A stretch of 64,000 nucleotides of DNA, taken from positions 248,001 to 312,000 of the forward strand of contig CALSFV010000248.1 of the NCBI GenBank assembly GCA_943737045.1. Direction: 5' to 3'. Position numbers and translations under genes: made by a program. Under the pieces are notes generated by a model that searched no databases, was not told the DNA's origin, and saw only the letters and a list, made by a program, of their open reading frames with translations. Position 1 is the stretch's first letter, and each line of letters opens with the position of its first letter. Positions 21,229 through 32,670 of this stretch are shown in pieces. The stretch comes from Parapristionchus giblindavisi. Its lineage: Eukaryota; Nematoda; Chromadorea; Rhabditida; Diplogasteridae.

Positions 21229-22610
21229 GACTGGAAGCTGATGAATGAGGGGAAGGGAGGTACTTTTAGTCGAGAGAGGAGGAAGGGGAGTAACGGTGTA
21301 ATGTGTTCGCTTTAGTTTTACGCTAAACTTCATCATCTTTTGTCCAGTGACAGGTAAAGGCCATTCAGTGGTTTTGACCAAACGAGAGAGATAGAGGGGT
21401 AGAAAAACATTTGCTGATAGGAAGCTTGAAAAGTTCGCAAATTTGTTTTTGCCTGATGTTGCGATCTTGAATTTCTATGCACACTATTGTTTCGACCTGC
21501 TGATTTCTTAGTTAAGTTTATGCATAGGTTTTCGATTTTCTTCATATTCTATAATCTTGATTTTAAAAACATGATAATCACTGATTAGCAATGTTCTCCT
21601 CAATACTCAGTTGTCAACAGCTGTACAATAAGTGGTTGGTGCCTTTCTAAATGCAGCACTCGTCATAGCGCCATGTGCTAGAGGTTTATGACTAAGTGAA
21701 TAAAGAGTAAAAAAATTATGTTTATAGTAGCTATCGTCGAGCTTTCTGAATTTTTTTTTCAAAATTATCACACCATTATAAAAAAATTCACTAGCAATTT
21801 AAATTTACCACGCATTTTTTTACTAAGGGAACATTTTTTTATTTGAAATTTTTTTACTTTGAATTTACCAAAGGAACATGTTTTTTTATTTTCAAAAATT
21901 CTAAGAATTTGGAATTTTGGAAAAAAAAACACTATTCAGACTCAAACAAACAATTTGTTTACTATTGCATATTGTAGCCTCCCAAACAGCTCAGCGATCG
22001 CTGTTAAAAACATAATATTGCCTAAAAACCTCGCGTTATAGGGGCGTCACATGACGCTACGAGGCGCATTCAGAAAATACTAACATAAACAACTATATTA
22101 AATTAATTTGTCAATCATCAAACTCATTAATTGTGGAATGCTCTTGAATCATTTACTTTAGGCGTGAAACATATTCGATCACTGTTCGAGAAGGGACAAT
22201 AGGTCGAATGAGAACCGATGAGTAATACCCGACTGAATGATAACCATTTGCATATTTTCTCTATTGATTAGCTCTAACCTCTCATATGCAAATAGTTATC
22301 ATACAGTCGGTTATTATGCATCAGTTCTCATCCGGCCTAGTGCCCTCGAAGGAGTAGTGAAAGATCAGAGAGTCTTCTTCTTATTTCATCAATTTTGATG
22401 CAACGGGTATAATACAATTCCGTCTGGTCTTCGGGGTGCTTTCACAGCGTTCTCATGACTCTCAAAGCAAGAACGACCGCTCAACATACAAACTCTCTCG
22501 AATACAATGGTCTCTCCTTTGTCTTGCTTCGGAAGAAAAATGGCTTGGACCAGAATACTGTGCTTTGTTTTTGTGAGGGTTTTTTAAAAGTGAACAGAGT
22601 GTTCAAAATA
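21229..22610. other. Intergenic between collagen copies 2 and 3
   Basis: Contains the diverged upstream region of copy 2, a T-rich stretch (21740-21960), the GGGGCGTCAC repeat near 22040, the ATAACCATTTGCATA hairpin (about 22225-22310) and a CAGTATTCTGG-family repeat. No gene. Confidence 0.55.
22440..22565 (-). repeat. Dispersed CAGTATTCTGG element
   Basis: Minus-strand copy of a 110-125 bp unit also at about 10310-10415 and 25833-25953; shares AGTATTCTGGTCCAAGCCAT and TTGAGCGGTCGTTCTTGCTT. No ORF. Confidence 0.65.
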
Positions 22611-22943
22611 ATGTTTATAGTAGCGATCGTTTAGCTGGTAGAGAGGCTGGTATCGATTTATTTGTGAGATCTATAATTGAGGCGCCTCTGCGTAGCATTA
22701 GTTATTGAGATAAAACGTCTTGCACTATGGGGCGTCACGCGGCGCTATGCTTATTGATATTATTTCAGTTCTTTGTGCAATATCTCGATGATTTGTCGTC
22801 GTTATGCACTTCAACATTACATTTTATTAATTCCGTATTTTCTATCCAAATTCAATTGTTGTTGTTTTTTTCAGGTGTTTAACCATTTTTTTTTCTGTCT
22901 GTCTTCGCTATGTAAAACAATCACATTCTGAGTGAAATATCAA

Positions 22944-22949
22944 TTTATT
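22944..22949 (-). terminator. Poly(A) signal of collagen copy 3
   Basis: AATAAA on the minus strand at the same spacing as in copy 2. Confidence 0.65.
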
Positions 22950-22992
22950 TGTGAGATCGAAATAAAGCGATTTCGGTAAAAATATTCGTAGT

Positions 22993-23942
22993 TTAACGGC
23001 GAGTTCCATCCTCGAAGAAGATTCCTCCGTCGAGGGCGCAGTACTTGGGGCAGATACCGCGCTCTCCAGATCCTCCGGAGTTTCCGTCGCGACCGGGCTG
23101 ACCGGGGGCTCCATCGTTTCCGGGAGCTCCGGGAGCTCCGCTGTTTCCGGGACGTCCGTCGTTTCCGGGGCGTCCGTCGTTTCCAGGGCGTCCAGCGGGT
23201 CCCTGAGGTCCCTGAGATCCGGGGCGTCCGGGTTGTCCAGGGGGTCCGGGGATGGGACGGCCTCCTTGAGCGGACTTTCCGGGAGATCCGGGTCTTCCGT
23301 CGTTTCCGGGTCGTCCAGCTCCTCCGTTGTTTCCACGGCTTCCTGGCTCTCCGGGGAATCCATCAGCTCCCTTCTGTCCAGGGGCTCCGGGTCTTCCATC
23401 GTTTCCAGCGGGTCCAGGGGCTCCAGGAGCTCCAGGGCGTCCGGCGGGGCAAGGCTGGCAAGGAGGAGGAGTAAGAGGCTCGCAAGGGGTGCTTGGGGGA
23501 CGTCCAGGGTTTCCAGGCTGTCCAGGAGCTCCAGGATGTCCGGGAGTTCCAGCGCGCCCAGGGGCTCCCTGAGGTCCAGCGGGTCCGGGAAGGCAGCATC
23601 CGTTGCACTGAGCTTCCTCCCAGTAAGCCTGACGGGCGGTTCTGTTATGAGAAGGAAGAGCCTTCATGGCGAAGACGTCAGTCCAGACTCCCTTGGCGTG
23701 TCCCTGAATAACGAATCATTAAGTTACTCCTTGAGGTATTACTGTAACATGGATTACGGTTGGAATTACGCTACCTTGCAAGCCTGAAGCTCATGGATGG
23801 TGGTTCTTCTCATCTGGTGAACATAGTTGTAGACCATGGGAAGAGTCACGGCGATGGAAAGAACAGCAACGGCGGAGAAAGTGACGGCAGCATAGCCGAC
23901 AACGCGGTACGCCTTAATCTTATGAGCTGACTCGGAGTCCAT
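22993..23942 (-). CDS. Cuticle collagen, copy 3
   Basis: Exon 1 23942-23775 and exon 2 23703-22993, 292 residues, start MDSESAHKIK. Same domain order as copies 1 and 2, and nearest to copy 2, from which it is offset by 2751 bp (tandem duplication with shared 3' flank). The intron is 71 bp, shorter and different from the 108-bp introns of the other two, so the intron changed while the exons stayed nearly identical; gene conversion is possible. It keeps a proper TATA box. One interior difference is GPPGQP instead of GPNGQP. Confidence 0.95.
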
Positions 23943-23976
23943 GACTGGAAGCTGATGAAAGAGACGAAGAGAGGCA

Positions 23977-23984
23977 CTTTTATA
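23977..23984 (-). promoter_or_regulatory. TATA box of collagen copy 3
   Basis: TATAAAAG on the minus strand, 42 bp before the ATG, in a promoter block shared with copy 1. Confidence 0.75.
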
Positions 23985-24512
23985 GTCGAGAGGTTGGGGA
24001 TGTGGCGAGGCGGTGAAAAGTGTACGAAAACTGAACAGTTAGATCAAGTTAGGAGGTGATGAGAGAGTGCACGAAACGAGAGAGTCAGACAACGGTATGG
24101 TGCCAGTGGTGTAATGTGTTCGCTTTCGTTGTAAATGAAACTGCCGTTCTTTTGTCCATTGACAGGCAAAGGTCATTGTGATCTGACCAATTCCCCATTT
24201 CGAGAGACAAACATGAGAAAGTATGCAGAAGGTAAAGGCAAGCCACAGTATTCTGTTGAAGTCCATTTTTCTTTGAAAGCCAGACTAGCGCGAGATGTCG
24301 TTCTGGTTTACAAAAGGGCGAGAATACTGTGAGGCCAGTCCGGCAGGAGAGTCAAACGATAGCTTCCAATTTCCCTTTGTGGATTTGTGGTGATTGAAAT
24401 ATGTTTCGCGACATCGTCTAAACATAACACGATTTTGTATCTTTATTACGTTCAATTGAAGCTAAAGGCCTTAATATATATCGAAAAGATTGAGTGCACA
24501 TCATTTTGAAGA

Positions 24513-24621
24513 CACACCCCAAGCTAATTTTACTCTCCGCATTGGCAATAATCTCTCGTAGACAAAGAACACGAGAGAGCAATGCCAGAGAGTTTCAAAT
24601 TAGCTCGGGAAGTGTCTTTAA
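24513..24621. repeat. Hairpin MITE, AGCTAATTT family
   Basis: ACACCCCAAGCTAATTTTAC at one end and TTTCAAATTAGCTCGGG at the other. Confidence 0.75.
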
Positions 24622-25041
24622 TGGTACCTCACTCCTTTAATCAACTCGAGAGATCTTGTTTATGTTGGTTCAATTAATACAGAGAGAAGTCTCATATGTG
24701 CACGCAAAGCCAATTCTGACGAGTGCATGCATTATTCCGCGGTAATTACTGCAATTAGCACTCTTGCCACAGTTGGATCATCGCCTATTCACACCTACAC
24801 ATACATATGCATATTGGATGTCCTTTGTTCCCTAAAAGGGACACTCCCGAGCTAATTTGAAACTCTCTGCTCTGGCCACACTCTCTCGTGACCTAGAGAG
24901 TGTTACCAGAGCGTCGTATACTTATAAGTACTCCACTATCTATCAATTTATCTACAGTCATCTTTTTGTACCGCATAAAGTGTATTCTGATTGTCATTTC
25001 TGATCATAGTAAGCATTTTTCCAATGAAACACGACTGATTA

Positions 25042-25319
25042 TTGTGCGTATAAAATGTACTTGCATAAGAAGATGACAAATGGTGCTAACGAACGGAAGT
25101 CATAATCGAGAGACGATCGAGATGTAGCCTTCTACATCTCGCCCCGCCTCTCTATTGTCTCTCCGCTGCCTCTCTCTAACCCGGCTGACCTTCGCCGCGC
25201 GCTATATTATATATAAAAGAGATCGGCATAGTTTCTGAACCATGCAAAACAAGAAAGTCTCTTATGGGAGTGGTTGGCTACTCTCGTACCAAATAAACAA
25301 GTGTATTTTATACGGTCAA
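25042..25319. mobile_element. Tc1/mariner-like MITE
   Basis: TTGTGCGTATAAAA to TTTTATACGGTCAA, TA on both sides. 278 bp, related to 13169-13393 in reverse orientation. Confidence 0.8.
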
Positions 25320-25832
25320 TATCTAAATTCAGCTTTGTTTCAAATGATATCCGAGTGGTGTATTTCGACATTATGAGTCAGGTGTGAGACACCTGTGTTG
25401 TCTGTGTTTTCCCACCGACATCCAGGCGTCATCTTACACACCGTGTACTGGAAACAAATCTATACAAACCAACGCTACTGCTGCCTTCCAAGCAGAGAAC
25501 TAAAATATCCAAGAGATGGCTAGTCTGTCTACTAAACTGTTTTATAGAAAGCGAATAATTCTTTACAGTTTGCATCCTTTTGAATTTATTCAGTTCCCTC
25601 ATATCATCTACCTTCGCCCGTTTTCTCGCTCTACCTTTCATTGACTCCGTCACAAATTATGTGCCCGTGTATGAATAGGCTAACCTGCAATCACTCTTTC
25701 TTGCCTCAGAACCTCTGACCATATCGCATTTCCAATTCTACACGAATGAAACAGTCCACAAATAAACTGTATTCATTCACTGAATCAGAATATTTGCACA
25801 TCGAAGAAAGGCGAAGAACCCTGAGTCAATGC

Positions 25833-25953
25833 AACACAGTATTCTGGTCCAAGCCATTTTTCTTCCAAAGCAAGACAAAGGAGAGACCATTGTATTCGAG
25901 AGAGTTTGTATGTTGAGCGGTCGTTCTTGCTTTGAAAGTCATGAGAACGCTGT
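25833..25953 (+). repeat. Dispersed CAGTATTCTGG element
   Basis: Plus-strand copy of the unit at 22440-22565. Confidence 0.65.
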
Positions 25954-26188
25954 GGCAATGCTCACTTGTTTCAGTTTCAGCGATGCATCAGTAAAAAAAA
26001 TTAAAAGCGAAATAAAGCGTATAGTCGGACGCCCAGCTGCCAGATGTCGAGATTCCCTAAACATCACTAAAAATAAATCCCTCTGGCGGTCACTGTTCTC
26101 AAACCGCCCAATTCCGCATTCTATGGAAGTCACACGTCCGACGACGCTAACGACAACGATAGCAGAACATCCGACGTCCAAGTATCCT

Positions 26189-26308
26189 TAAAGGGAGCGT
26201 TACCTCACTCAATGGTCTCTTCATTGCGCACGCTATTTCTCTGTTCTCTAACAACGAGAGAGCGTAGAGCGTTGAAGAGACCGTTGACAAAGGTTTCAGT
26301 CCCTTTAA
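26189..26308. repeat. MITE, TTTAAAGGGAGCG family
   Basis: TTAAAGGGAGCGTTACCTCA to GTTTCAGTCCCTTTAAAG with central CTAACAACGAGAGAGC. Confidence 0.75.
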
Positions 26309-26655
26309 AGATCTCAATCAATGCAGGCAATACAAGATGTATTTACAGTAGTCTTCCCCCTACCCAATCCCCCTCTCCTACAACCCACCTTCCCCTGCAC
26401 ATCTTTTGTTGTCGTTTCAAATATTGTCACATCTTTAGATGTATGATAAAAAAATCTTGTGAAGACTGCTCGATAATGTTGATTGGTACATGCATAATAA
26501 ATATTTTCTGATGGTAAAAATAGTGTATCACTCAAGCGATCATAATCTCACCCAATCGAACTCTCTCCAAACCTACAATCCATCTATCCCAACTGGAGTA
26601 CTGTTTACCTTCTTTCCCACACCTTTCTCAATGAGTCGATATATCGAACTCACTA

Positions 26656-26775
26656 AAGGCACACCCGAGTTAGTTTTGCTCTCCAATCTGACAACGCTCT
26701 CTCGTAGAGAAAGAAAGCGAGAGAGTGTGACCAGTGCGGAAAATTTCAATTAGCCTGGTATGTGTCTTTTTAAAG
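26656..26775. repeat. Hairpin MITE, AGCTAATTT family
   Basis: AAAGGCACACCCGAGTTAG to TTAGCCTGGTATGTGTCTTT, with inverted CTCTCGTAGAGAAAG centre. Confidence 0.75.
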
Positions 26776-27413
26776 TCTCTGCACGATATAAAAATTCAAA
26801 CAAAAATCCAGAAGGCAAGTAGTGAGTCCCCACGTGCTAAACGGGTATATTGACAAAGGTTGATCTGCCGTTTAGACGGTTCTGGTGGCTACAAGTTACA
26901 GAAAGACGCAAAGAGCGTACCGAGCGATAACTTTTCTCGGCTCGGTGCCAACTCAAGGTTTGCCGTAGAGATCTCCAGTAATACTCTACCGTCAATGTTT
27001 TTCGAACCACTTGTACATACAAATGTTGTAAGAGTTGCCTCTGACTCTCTGACTCTCTAACTATTCTCTCTCTGTTTCTCTGACGCCCTCTCACTTTCGC
27101 ACACTCTCTCGCCAGAACTATTTGGATTAGTTGCCTCTTCTTCTTCTTCATCATCGTCTACATCTCCCTCATCGTAGACTCCGCCCCCTCGCCTCCCAGA
27201 ACCCCTGAGACGACTAAGCCGTTGCGCCTGTGTGTTTCACGCCTGATATCGTGATCTTTGATCTTTGAACTTTGATCTTTAAACCTTGATCTTTCCTGAT
27301 CAATTCTAAATTTAATTGTTTTCCATCTCTGATTTATTTCTGAACAATCCATATGTCTCTCTTGAACACTATCCAACATTTGATCTTTTGATCTTTGATC
27401 TTTGATCTCTCAG

Positions 27414-30400
27414 ATGCACCGTATCCTCGTGTTCCTCTCGCTCGTCTCAGTGTCCCTTGCGGTTCGCTGTTACTCTTCCCAGAACACTGTACCCGGTCCT
27501 TCCAGTCAGATCGTCGTCGGTACGTTGTCGATCTCTGTGCTTTGATCTTTGAACTTTGATCTTTGATCTTTGAACTTTGATCTTTGAACTTTAATCCTTT
27601 TTTTGTGCTTTGATAGTTCCGTCATTCTCCCACATCATACGGTGTGCGTCTACTCCTCAAGTATTAAACCATAAATAAATAGTTACTCGTCCAGGCATTC
27701 TTTGACTTGATTAGATCATATTTGTGATTTTCACTCGGTCAAATTCATTATTAATAATATGAATAGATATACAAGTTTTTTGCATGAATTTTAAATGTAA
27801 AATATAAATATGTAAAATATGCAGCACACTCTCTCTTTCTTTCTCTACGAGAGAGCATTGTCAGAACGGCGAGTTTCAAATTAGCTTGGGTTTTAAATTT
27901 TAAATGTACCATTTACTAGATCAAATTTAGTAGTATGGAGGATTCACTGTTTTCATCATTAGGTTCTGGACCGTGAACACAATATTATATTATCCTATCG
28001 GCAAAGATATGACTGAATGCGATACGACGATATTTCGTTTAGATAACCGTGAAACATATTTCATTAATTTTTCTCATTGCGCTGATCGATTAGTCCAAAG
28101 CATTCTCCGGTAAGCGAGAGAGTAATGGAGGAATACCATCTAAGAGCCATAAGTGCACACCCCTTATTTTACCCTCCCCTCTGGCAACGCTCTCTTATAT
28201 ACAAAAAAAAAAGCAAGAGAGCAGTCCCAGAGCGGAGTGTTGCAAATTAGCTCGGGATGTGCCTTTAATTAGCGAAATTAAACGAAGAAGAAGCGAGAGA
28301 GCGTGCAGAACAAGGAGAGTTTTCAATCTTTATTTCTTTTTTTCGTGACTTTGGAACAAAACATAATAGTATTGAGTAAATTTACATGATTTCTAAATTC
28401 ATTATTTGTTTTTTTCAATAATAGACCAATCATCACCACGATAAGTCTGACACCTCCGTGTTTCTCTTCCTCATGAACAAATCGTAATTAGGCCACACGC
28501 TAATCGGTGAGGTGGAGAGGGAGAGGAAGAGGAAGAGGGAGAGGGAGAGGGAGAGGGAGAAGGAGAGGGAGAGGGAGAGAAAAGGGAGAGGGAGAGGGAG
28601 AGGTAGAGAAAAGGTAGAGGGAGAGGGAGAGGGAGAGGGAGAGGCAGAACGGGAGGTAGAAGGAGAGAAAAGGAGAGGGAGAGAAAAGGTAGAGGGAGAG
28701 AAGTTTGGGCAGAAGCCGTGCCTGGTGAGTGCGCGAGATCGTGGAAGAGGGAGAGGCAGAGAGAGCAAATATCATGAGTGGTGAGGAGAGATACAGGTGG
28801 TTGTGGTAGGCAGAAGGTGAAGTTGATAGGGATACAGGGAGAGGGAGAGAGGGAGAGGTACAAAGGTAGAAGGAGAGGTAGAGGTAGAGGTAGAGGTAGA
28901 GGTAGAGGTAGAGGTAGAGGTAGAGGTAGAGGTAGAGGTAGAGGTAGAGGTAGAGGTAGAGGTAGAGGTAGAGGCAGATGTAGAGGTACAGAGGGAGAGA
29001 GAGGTAGAGGGGAGAAGATAGGAAAGGGAGAGGTAGATGGAGAGGTGGTATAGAGAGAGAGAGGTAGAGGGGAGAAGATAGGAAAGGGAGAGGTAGATGG
29101 TGGAGATGTAGGTAGAGGTAGAGGTACAGAGGGAGAGTATAGAGAGAGGGAGAGGGAGAGGGAGAGGTAGAGAAAAGGTAGAGGGAGAGGGAGAGGGAGA
29201 GGGAGAGGCAGAACGGGAGGTAGAAGGAGAGAAAAGGAGAGGGAGAGAAAAGGTAGAGGGAGAGAAGTTTGGGCAGAAGCCGTGCCTGGTGAGTGCGCGA
29301 GATCGTGGAAGAGGGAGAGGCAGAGAGAGCAAATATCATGAGTGGTGAGGAGAGATACAGGTGGTTGTGGTAGGCAGAAGGTGAAGTTGATAGGGATACA
29401 GGGAGAGGGAGAGAGGGAGAGGTACAAAGGTAGAAGGAGAGGTAGAGGTAGAGGTAGAGGTAGAGGTAGAGGTAGAGGTAGAGGTAGAGGTAGAGGTAGA
29501 GGTAGAGGTAGAGGTAGAGGTAGAGGTAGAGGTAGAGGTAGAGGCAGATGTAGAGGTACAGAGGGAGAGAGAGGTAGAGGGGAGAAGATAGGAAAGGGAG
29601 AGGTAGATGGAGAGGTGGTATAGAGAGAGAGAGGTAGAGGGGAGAAGATAGGAAAGGGAGAGGTAGATGGTGGAGATGTAGGTAGAGGTAGAGGTACAGA
29701 GGGAGAGTATAGAGAGAGGGAGAGGGAGAGGAAGAGGTAGAGATGGATAGGTAGGCATAGAGGGAGAGATAAAGGTAGAGGTGAAGGTAGAAATCTAGAA
29801 GTCTAAAATTACGTGAATGGAGAGGTAGCTCCAAGGTTGGTTCCAACATCAGCGATCATCTTTCTCTCACTCGCAACATTGTCACTTGATCAGAGACAAA
29901 ACGAGACTATTTCGATCTCCCTCACCCTCTCCCTCTCCCTCACCCTCTCCCTCTCTCTCTCCCTCTCCCTCTCCCTCTCCTTCTCCCTCTCCTTCCCCTT
30001 CTCCCTCTCCCTCTCTATCTATTCTGCTCAACTTCATCTCCATGTCTAGTACCCCTTGATCGGAGGCTAACAGAACAACACTTGAGGATGCAGATCTAGG
30101 GCTATGGTTGGTGTAGAGAGATAGAGAGCGAGAGAGAGAGATCAGTAGGTTGGCGGATGCCGATCATTCCAATACTGTACGATCGTGCAATCGATTTGGT
30201 GCCGTAGGTCGATTTGATGGTGTTGATCGAAAGAAAGGTTAAGATTTTCCTACAATGGGAGAGATGGTATTCCTTTTTTTGAATGGCAGTACTGAAGTGA
30301 GTGCCCTGATTAAACAATAGAGAAAAAACGAATTTTTTGATTGTTTAATCGTACCAACTATTTGAGACAAGAAAGCAGTCATGAGTGTCAAGCCATGCAC

Positions 30401-32395
30401 ATCACAGCCTACTCTTTATAAATGTTTTTTAAATCACGTTAGTTCAAAATGCGAGAGAGATGGGAATAGCGGGGCAACAGAGATGCCGAGGTGACTTTAC
30501 CAAAACTGTGGTGTGCGCTTCGGCGTGTTTTCACAATAAACAGACCATAGTTCATTAGTCAGAGCGGCGCACCTCAGACAGGTTTCGTAGCGCGGCGGAG
30601 AGTGCGATTGAGAGAATCATTAGATGCCATCGCGCACGCACACCCTCTCTAACGCATCCCACCAAACCCTTCTGGCATCCGCCGCGCCCTCTTTATATTC
30701 AATCATTTTTCTGAAACTTCTTTCAGAGGTAGTTCATTGTTGCCCCGCTATTCCAGAGGCTGAACTAACGTGAAATTCACACCCGGGCAAATTTTACTCT
30801 CCTCTCTAGCCACACTCTATCATAAACAAAAAAGCCAGAGAGCATTGCTAGAGCAGAAAGCTTCAAATTAGCTAGGTATTTCGCTATAAACGAACTGATT
30901 CTGTTTGCAGTTGACTGTCCATCCGCTCAGTTCTGCTTCAAGTCCTACATCGCTCGTAATACTCGAGGAGACAATTCGTACACGGAAACCCGAACCTGCG
31001 GCAATGTCGGCACTTGCTATGTGAGTTCAAAGATCATTTATTTATTTATTATTTTTTTATTGGGAAATTGCAACATAAAACCAATATGGAAACTATAGTT
31101 GACTATTCGGGTTGCGGGTCCGCAAAGTCCCTTGCGAGGCCACGCCCTTTCATTAACTGAAACGGTACAAAACACACACTCCGATATCGTTTGTATTAGT
31201 GACATCTGATCATCGCATGACCTATGCGGGAATATGTTTCAGCCCCTACTTAACTCGATTAATTTTGTATTGCCAGTGTTCCATGTGCAGTGAAATCTAT
31301 ATACATGTAATATATATATATAATATAATATAATTATTTATTTATCAATAAAATAAAATGGCATGAAATGTGTGGAAACAAACAATTCATGTACAATGTA
31401 CGGCTGAACCCGATATCGATGATTTAAATTTTGTTTCGTGACTTTTGAAAAATGCTTCAAGCACTTGTAATGAATTCGGTCTAGGAAACAGCCAAAGTAT
31501 TGTATTCACCATTTTCGCTTTTTTCCCATTCTCAGCTCGATTTTCTCGTGACAGGCGTGATATTACTTTTTTTAACCGATGAAAGATCAAACAAGCTACG
31601 TTGACCATACGATCCGGATCACTTCTGCCTGTTCTTATTACCGGACATGTTGCTTCTCATGCGAGATTAGGCAAGAATACGAGGGAGAAGTCTGAAGATG
31701 TAGATGAAAAGGGAGAGGTAGAGAGAGGGGGAGGGAAAGGGAGAGGTAGAGAGGTAGAGATGGAGAAAAGGGAGAGGGAGAGAGAAAGGAAAGGCAGAGG
31801 GAGAGAGGGAGAAAAGGTAGAGGTAGAGAGGGAGAAAAGGGAGAGGTAGAGGGATACGAATCAAGACCAATGGGCAAACACGCACGTGCTAATACACTTC
31901 CGTGTCTCCTTTAAGATTTGATAAGATCATTTTTTGACTTGGTGGAACAAGGAAATATATCCTTGTTCAAATCACAGTTCTTTTTGTTCCTTTAAAGCGG
32001 CGCCCCAAGCTAATTTGAAACCCTATCCTCTGGCCACACTCTCTCGCTTTCTTTGTCTACGAGAGAGCAATGTCAGAAATACTTATCTGTTCCCTCGATG
32101 TCTCTCATTTGTTATGATGCAAATAAAGAAGAAGAATAAGAATAAAAGCAGCTACGAAAATCACGATTTCGTGTTCTTTTTAATTGATAATTTTGCAGGA
32201 AACTGGCTGCAAAGGTACGGGAGACAATGAGCAGTGCTGCTGCGTCGGCGACCTCTGCAACTCCGCTCCCCACTCGCCATTCACAAATGTAGTTTGATAT
32301 TTGATCTTTGATCTTTGATCTTTGATCTTCATTACTGATTCTTCCAGGCACTCCTAATCTCCGTCGTTCTACCAGTGATCTACCGTCTCTTCTAA
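27414..32395 (+). CDS. ET-module/Ly6-like GPI-anchored surface protein, four exons
   Basis: Exons 27414-27519, 30911-31020, 32199-32288, 32348-32395; 354 coding bases, 117 residues, all phases consistent. Residues 1-18 (MHRILVFLSLVSVSLAVR) are a signal peptide. Ten cysteines follow (19, 38, 44, 65, 71, 76, 85-87, 92) in the order C...C(5)C...TCGNVGTC...GC...CCC(4)CN, which fits the nematode ET module and is close to three-finger Ly6 proteins. The last exon adds ALLISVVLPVIYRLF, a hydrophobic C-terminus expected of a GPI-attachment signal. Likely an extracellular membrane-anchored protein; the partner is unknown. Intron 1 is 3391 bp and full of satellite and MITEs. TTTGATC repeats lie before exon 1 and beside exons 3 and 4. 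AATAAA is at 32491. Confidence 0.85.
28149..28268. repeat. Hairpin MITE in intron 1 of the ET-module gene
   Basis: AGCTAATTT family: TGCACACCCC to TTAGCTCGGGATGTGCCTTT. A partial copy lies at about 27822-27900. Confidence 0.7.
28511..29742 (+). repeat. GGTAGA/GGGAGA hexamer satellite, duplicated
   Basis: Long runs of GGTAGA (for example 28878-28970 and 29440-29540) alternate with GGGAGA, AGAAAAGG and a unique island GTTTGGGCAGAAGCCGTGCC. The whole block is repeated with a period of 564 bp (islands at 28701 and 29265). The very long minus-strand ORFs with LPLPLP/SLSLSL/YLYLYL are satellite translations, not proteins. Confidence 0.9.
29906..30025 (+). repeat. CTCCCT microsatellite
   Basis: Tandem CTCCCT/CACCCT units, pyrimidine-rich on the plus strand, opposite in sense to the satellite just before it. 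Also within intron 1. Confidence 0.85.
30436..30771. mobile_element. 336-bp TIR element, ACGTTAGTTC family
   Basis: ACGTTAGTTC to GAACTAACGT, with inner GGAATAGCGGGGCAACA matched by TTGTTGCCCCGCTATTCC. Copies at 49496-49831 and 58942-59277. No ORF. Confidence 0.85.
30777..30890. repeat. Hairpin MITE, AGCTAATTT family
   Basis: Lies directly beside the previous element and just before exon 2 of the ET-module gene. Confidence 0.65.
31700..31855 (+). repeat. GGGAGA/GGTAGA microsatellite in intron 2
   Basis: Short purine-rich tract of the same hexamer family as 28511-29742. A partial AGCTAATTT MITE follows at about 31993-32080. Confidence 0.8.
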
Positions 32396-32490
32396 TCAAT
32401 CAATCAATAATCGCTCATGAAATCAATCAATACGGGACTCTCCATATTCATTTATGCTCCACTATTTGCATGTACACACTCAGACTCTGG

Positions 32491-32496
32491 AATAAA
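32491..32496 (+). terminator. Poly(A) signal of the ET-module gene
   Basis: AATAAA about 100 bp past the stop. A minus-strand AATAAA for the bestrophin gene is at about 32550-32555, so the two genes end about 55 bp apart. Confidence 0.6.
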
Positions 32497-32670
32497 GATT
32501 GCATAGTTTGATCTTTGATCTTTGATCACAGATAAACTACAAAGATAAATTTATTACAAAGATGACATGAAAAATATAACAGAGAAACGAAATAATACGT
32601 GCATAATACCCGAGAGAGATTTCTCCTGATCATCGATTGATTGATTGATTATTAAAATTATCGATTAGTT

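Larger units (their letters stand above)
24085..27413. other. MITE-rich intergenic region
   Basis: Contains AGCTAATTT hairpin MITEs (24513-24621, 24835-24915, 26656-26775), a mariner-like MITE (25042-25319), the CAGTATTCTGG element (25833-25953) and a TTTAAAGGGAGCG MITE (26189-26308). The last 200 bp carry TTTGATC repeats before the ET-module gene. ORFs here overlap repeats and have no exon support. Confidence 0.6.

Noticed and set aside
21229..21381. N-terminal extension of collagen copy 2 (start at 21381)
   Set aside because: The extension is promoter sequence; the other two copies start at MDSESAHKIK and have stops or no Met upstream.
28471..29849. ORFs of up to 449 codons rich in SLPLPL/YLYLYL
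   Set aside because: They translate a hexamer satellite. Several frames stay open on the same strand, and the block lies in an intron of a spliced gene.
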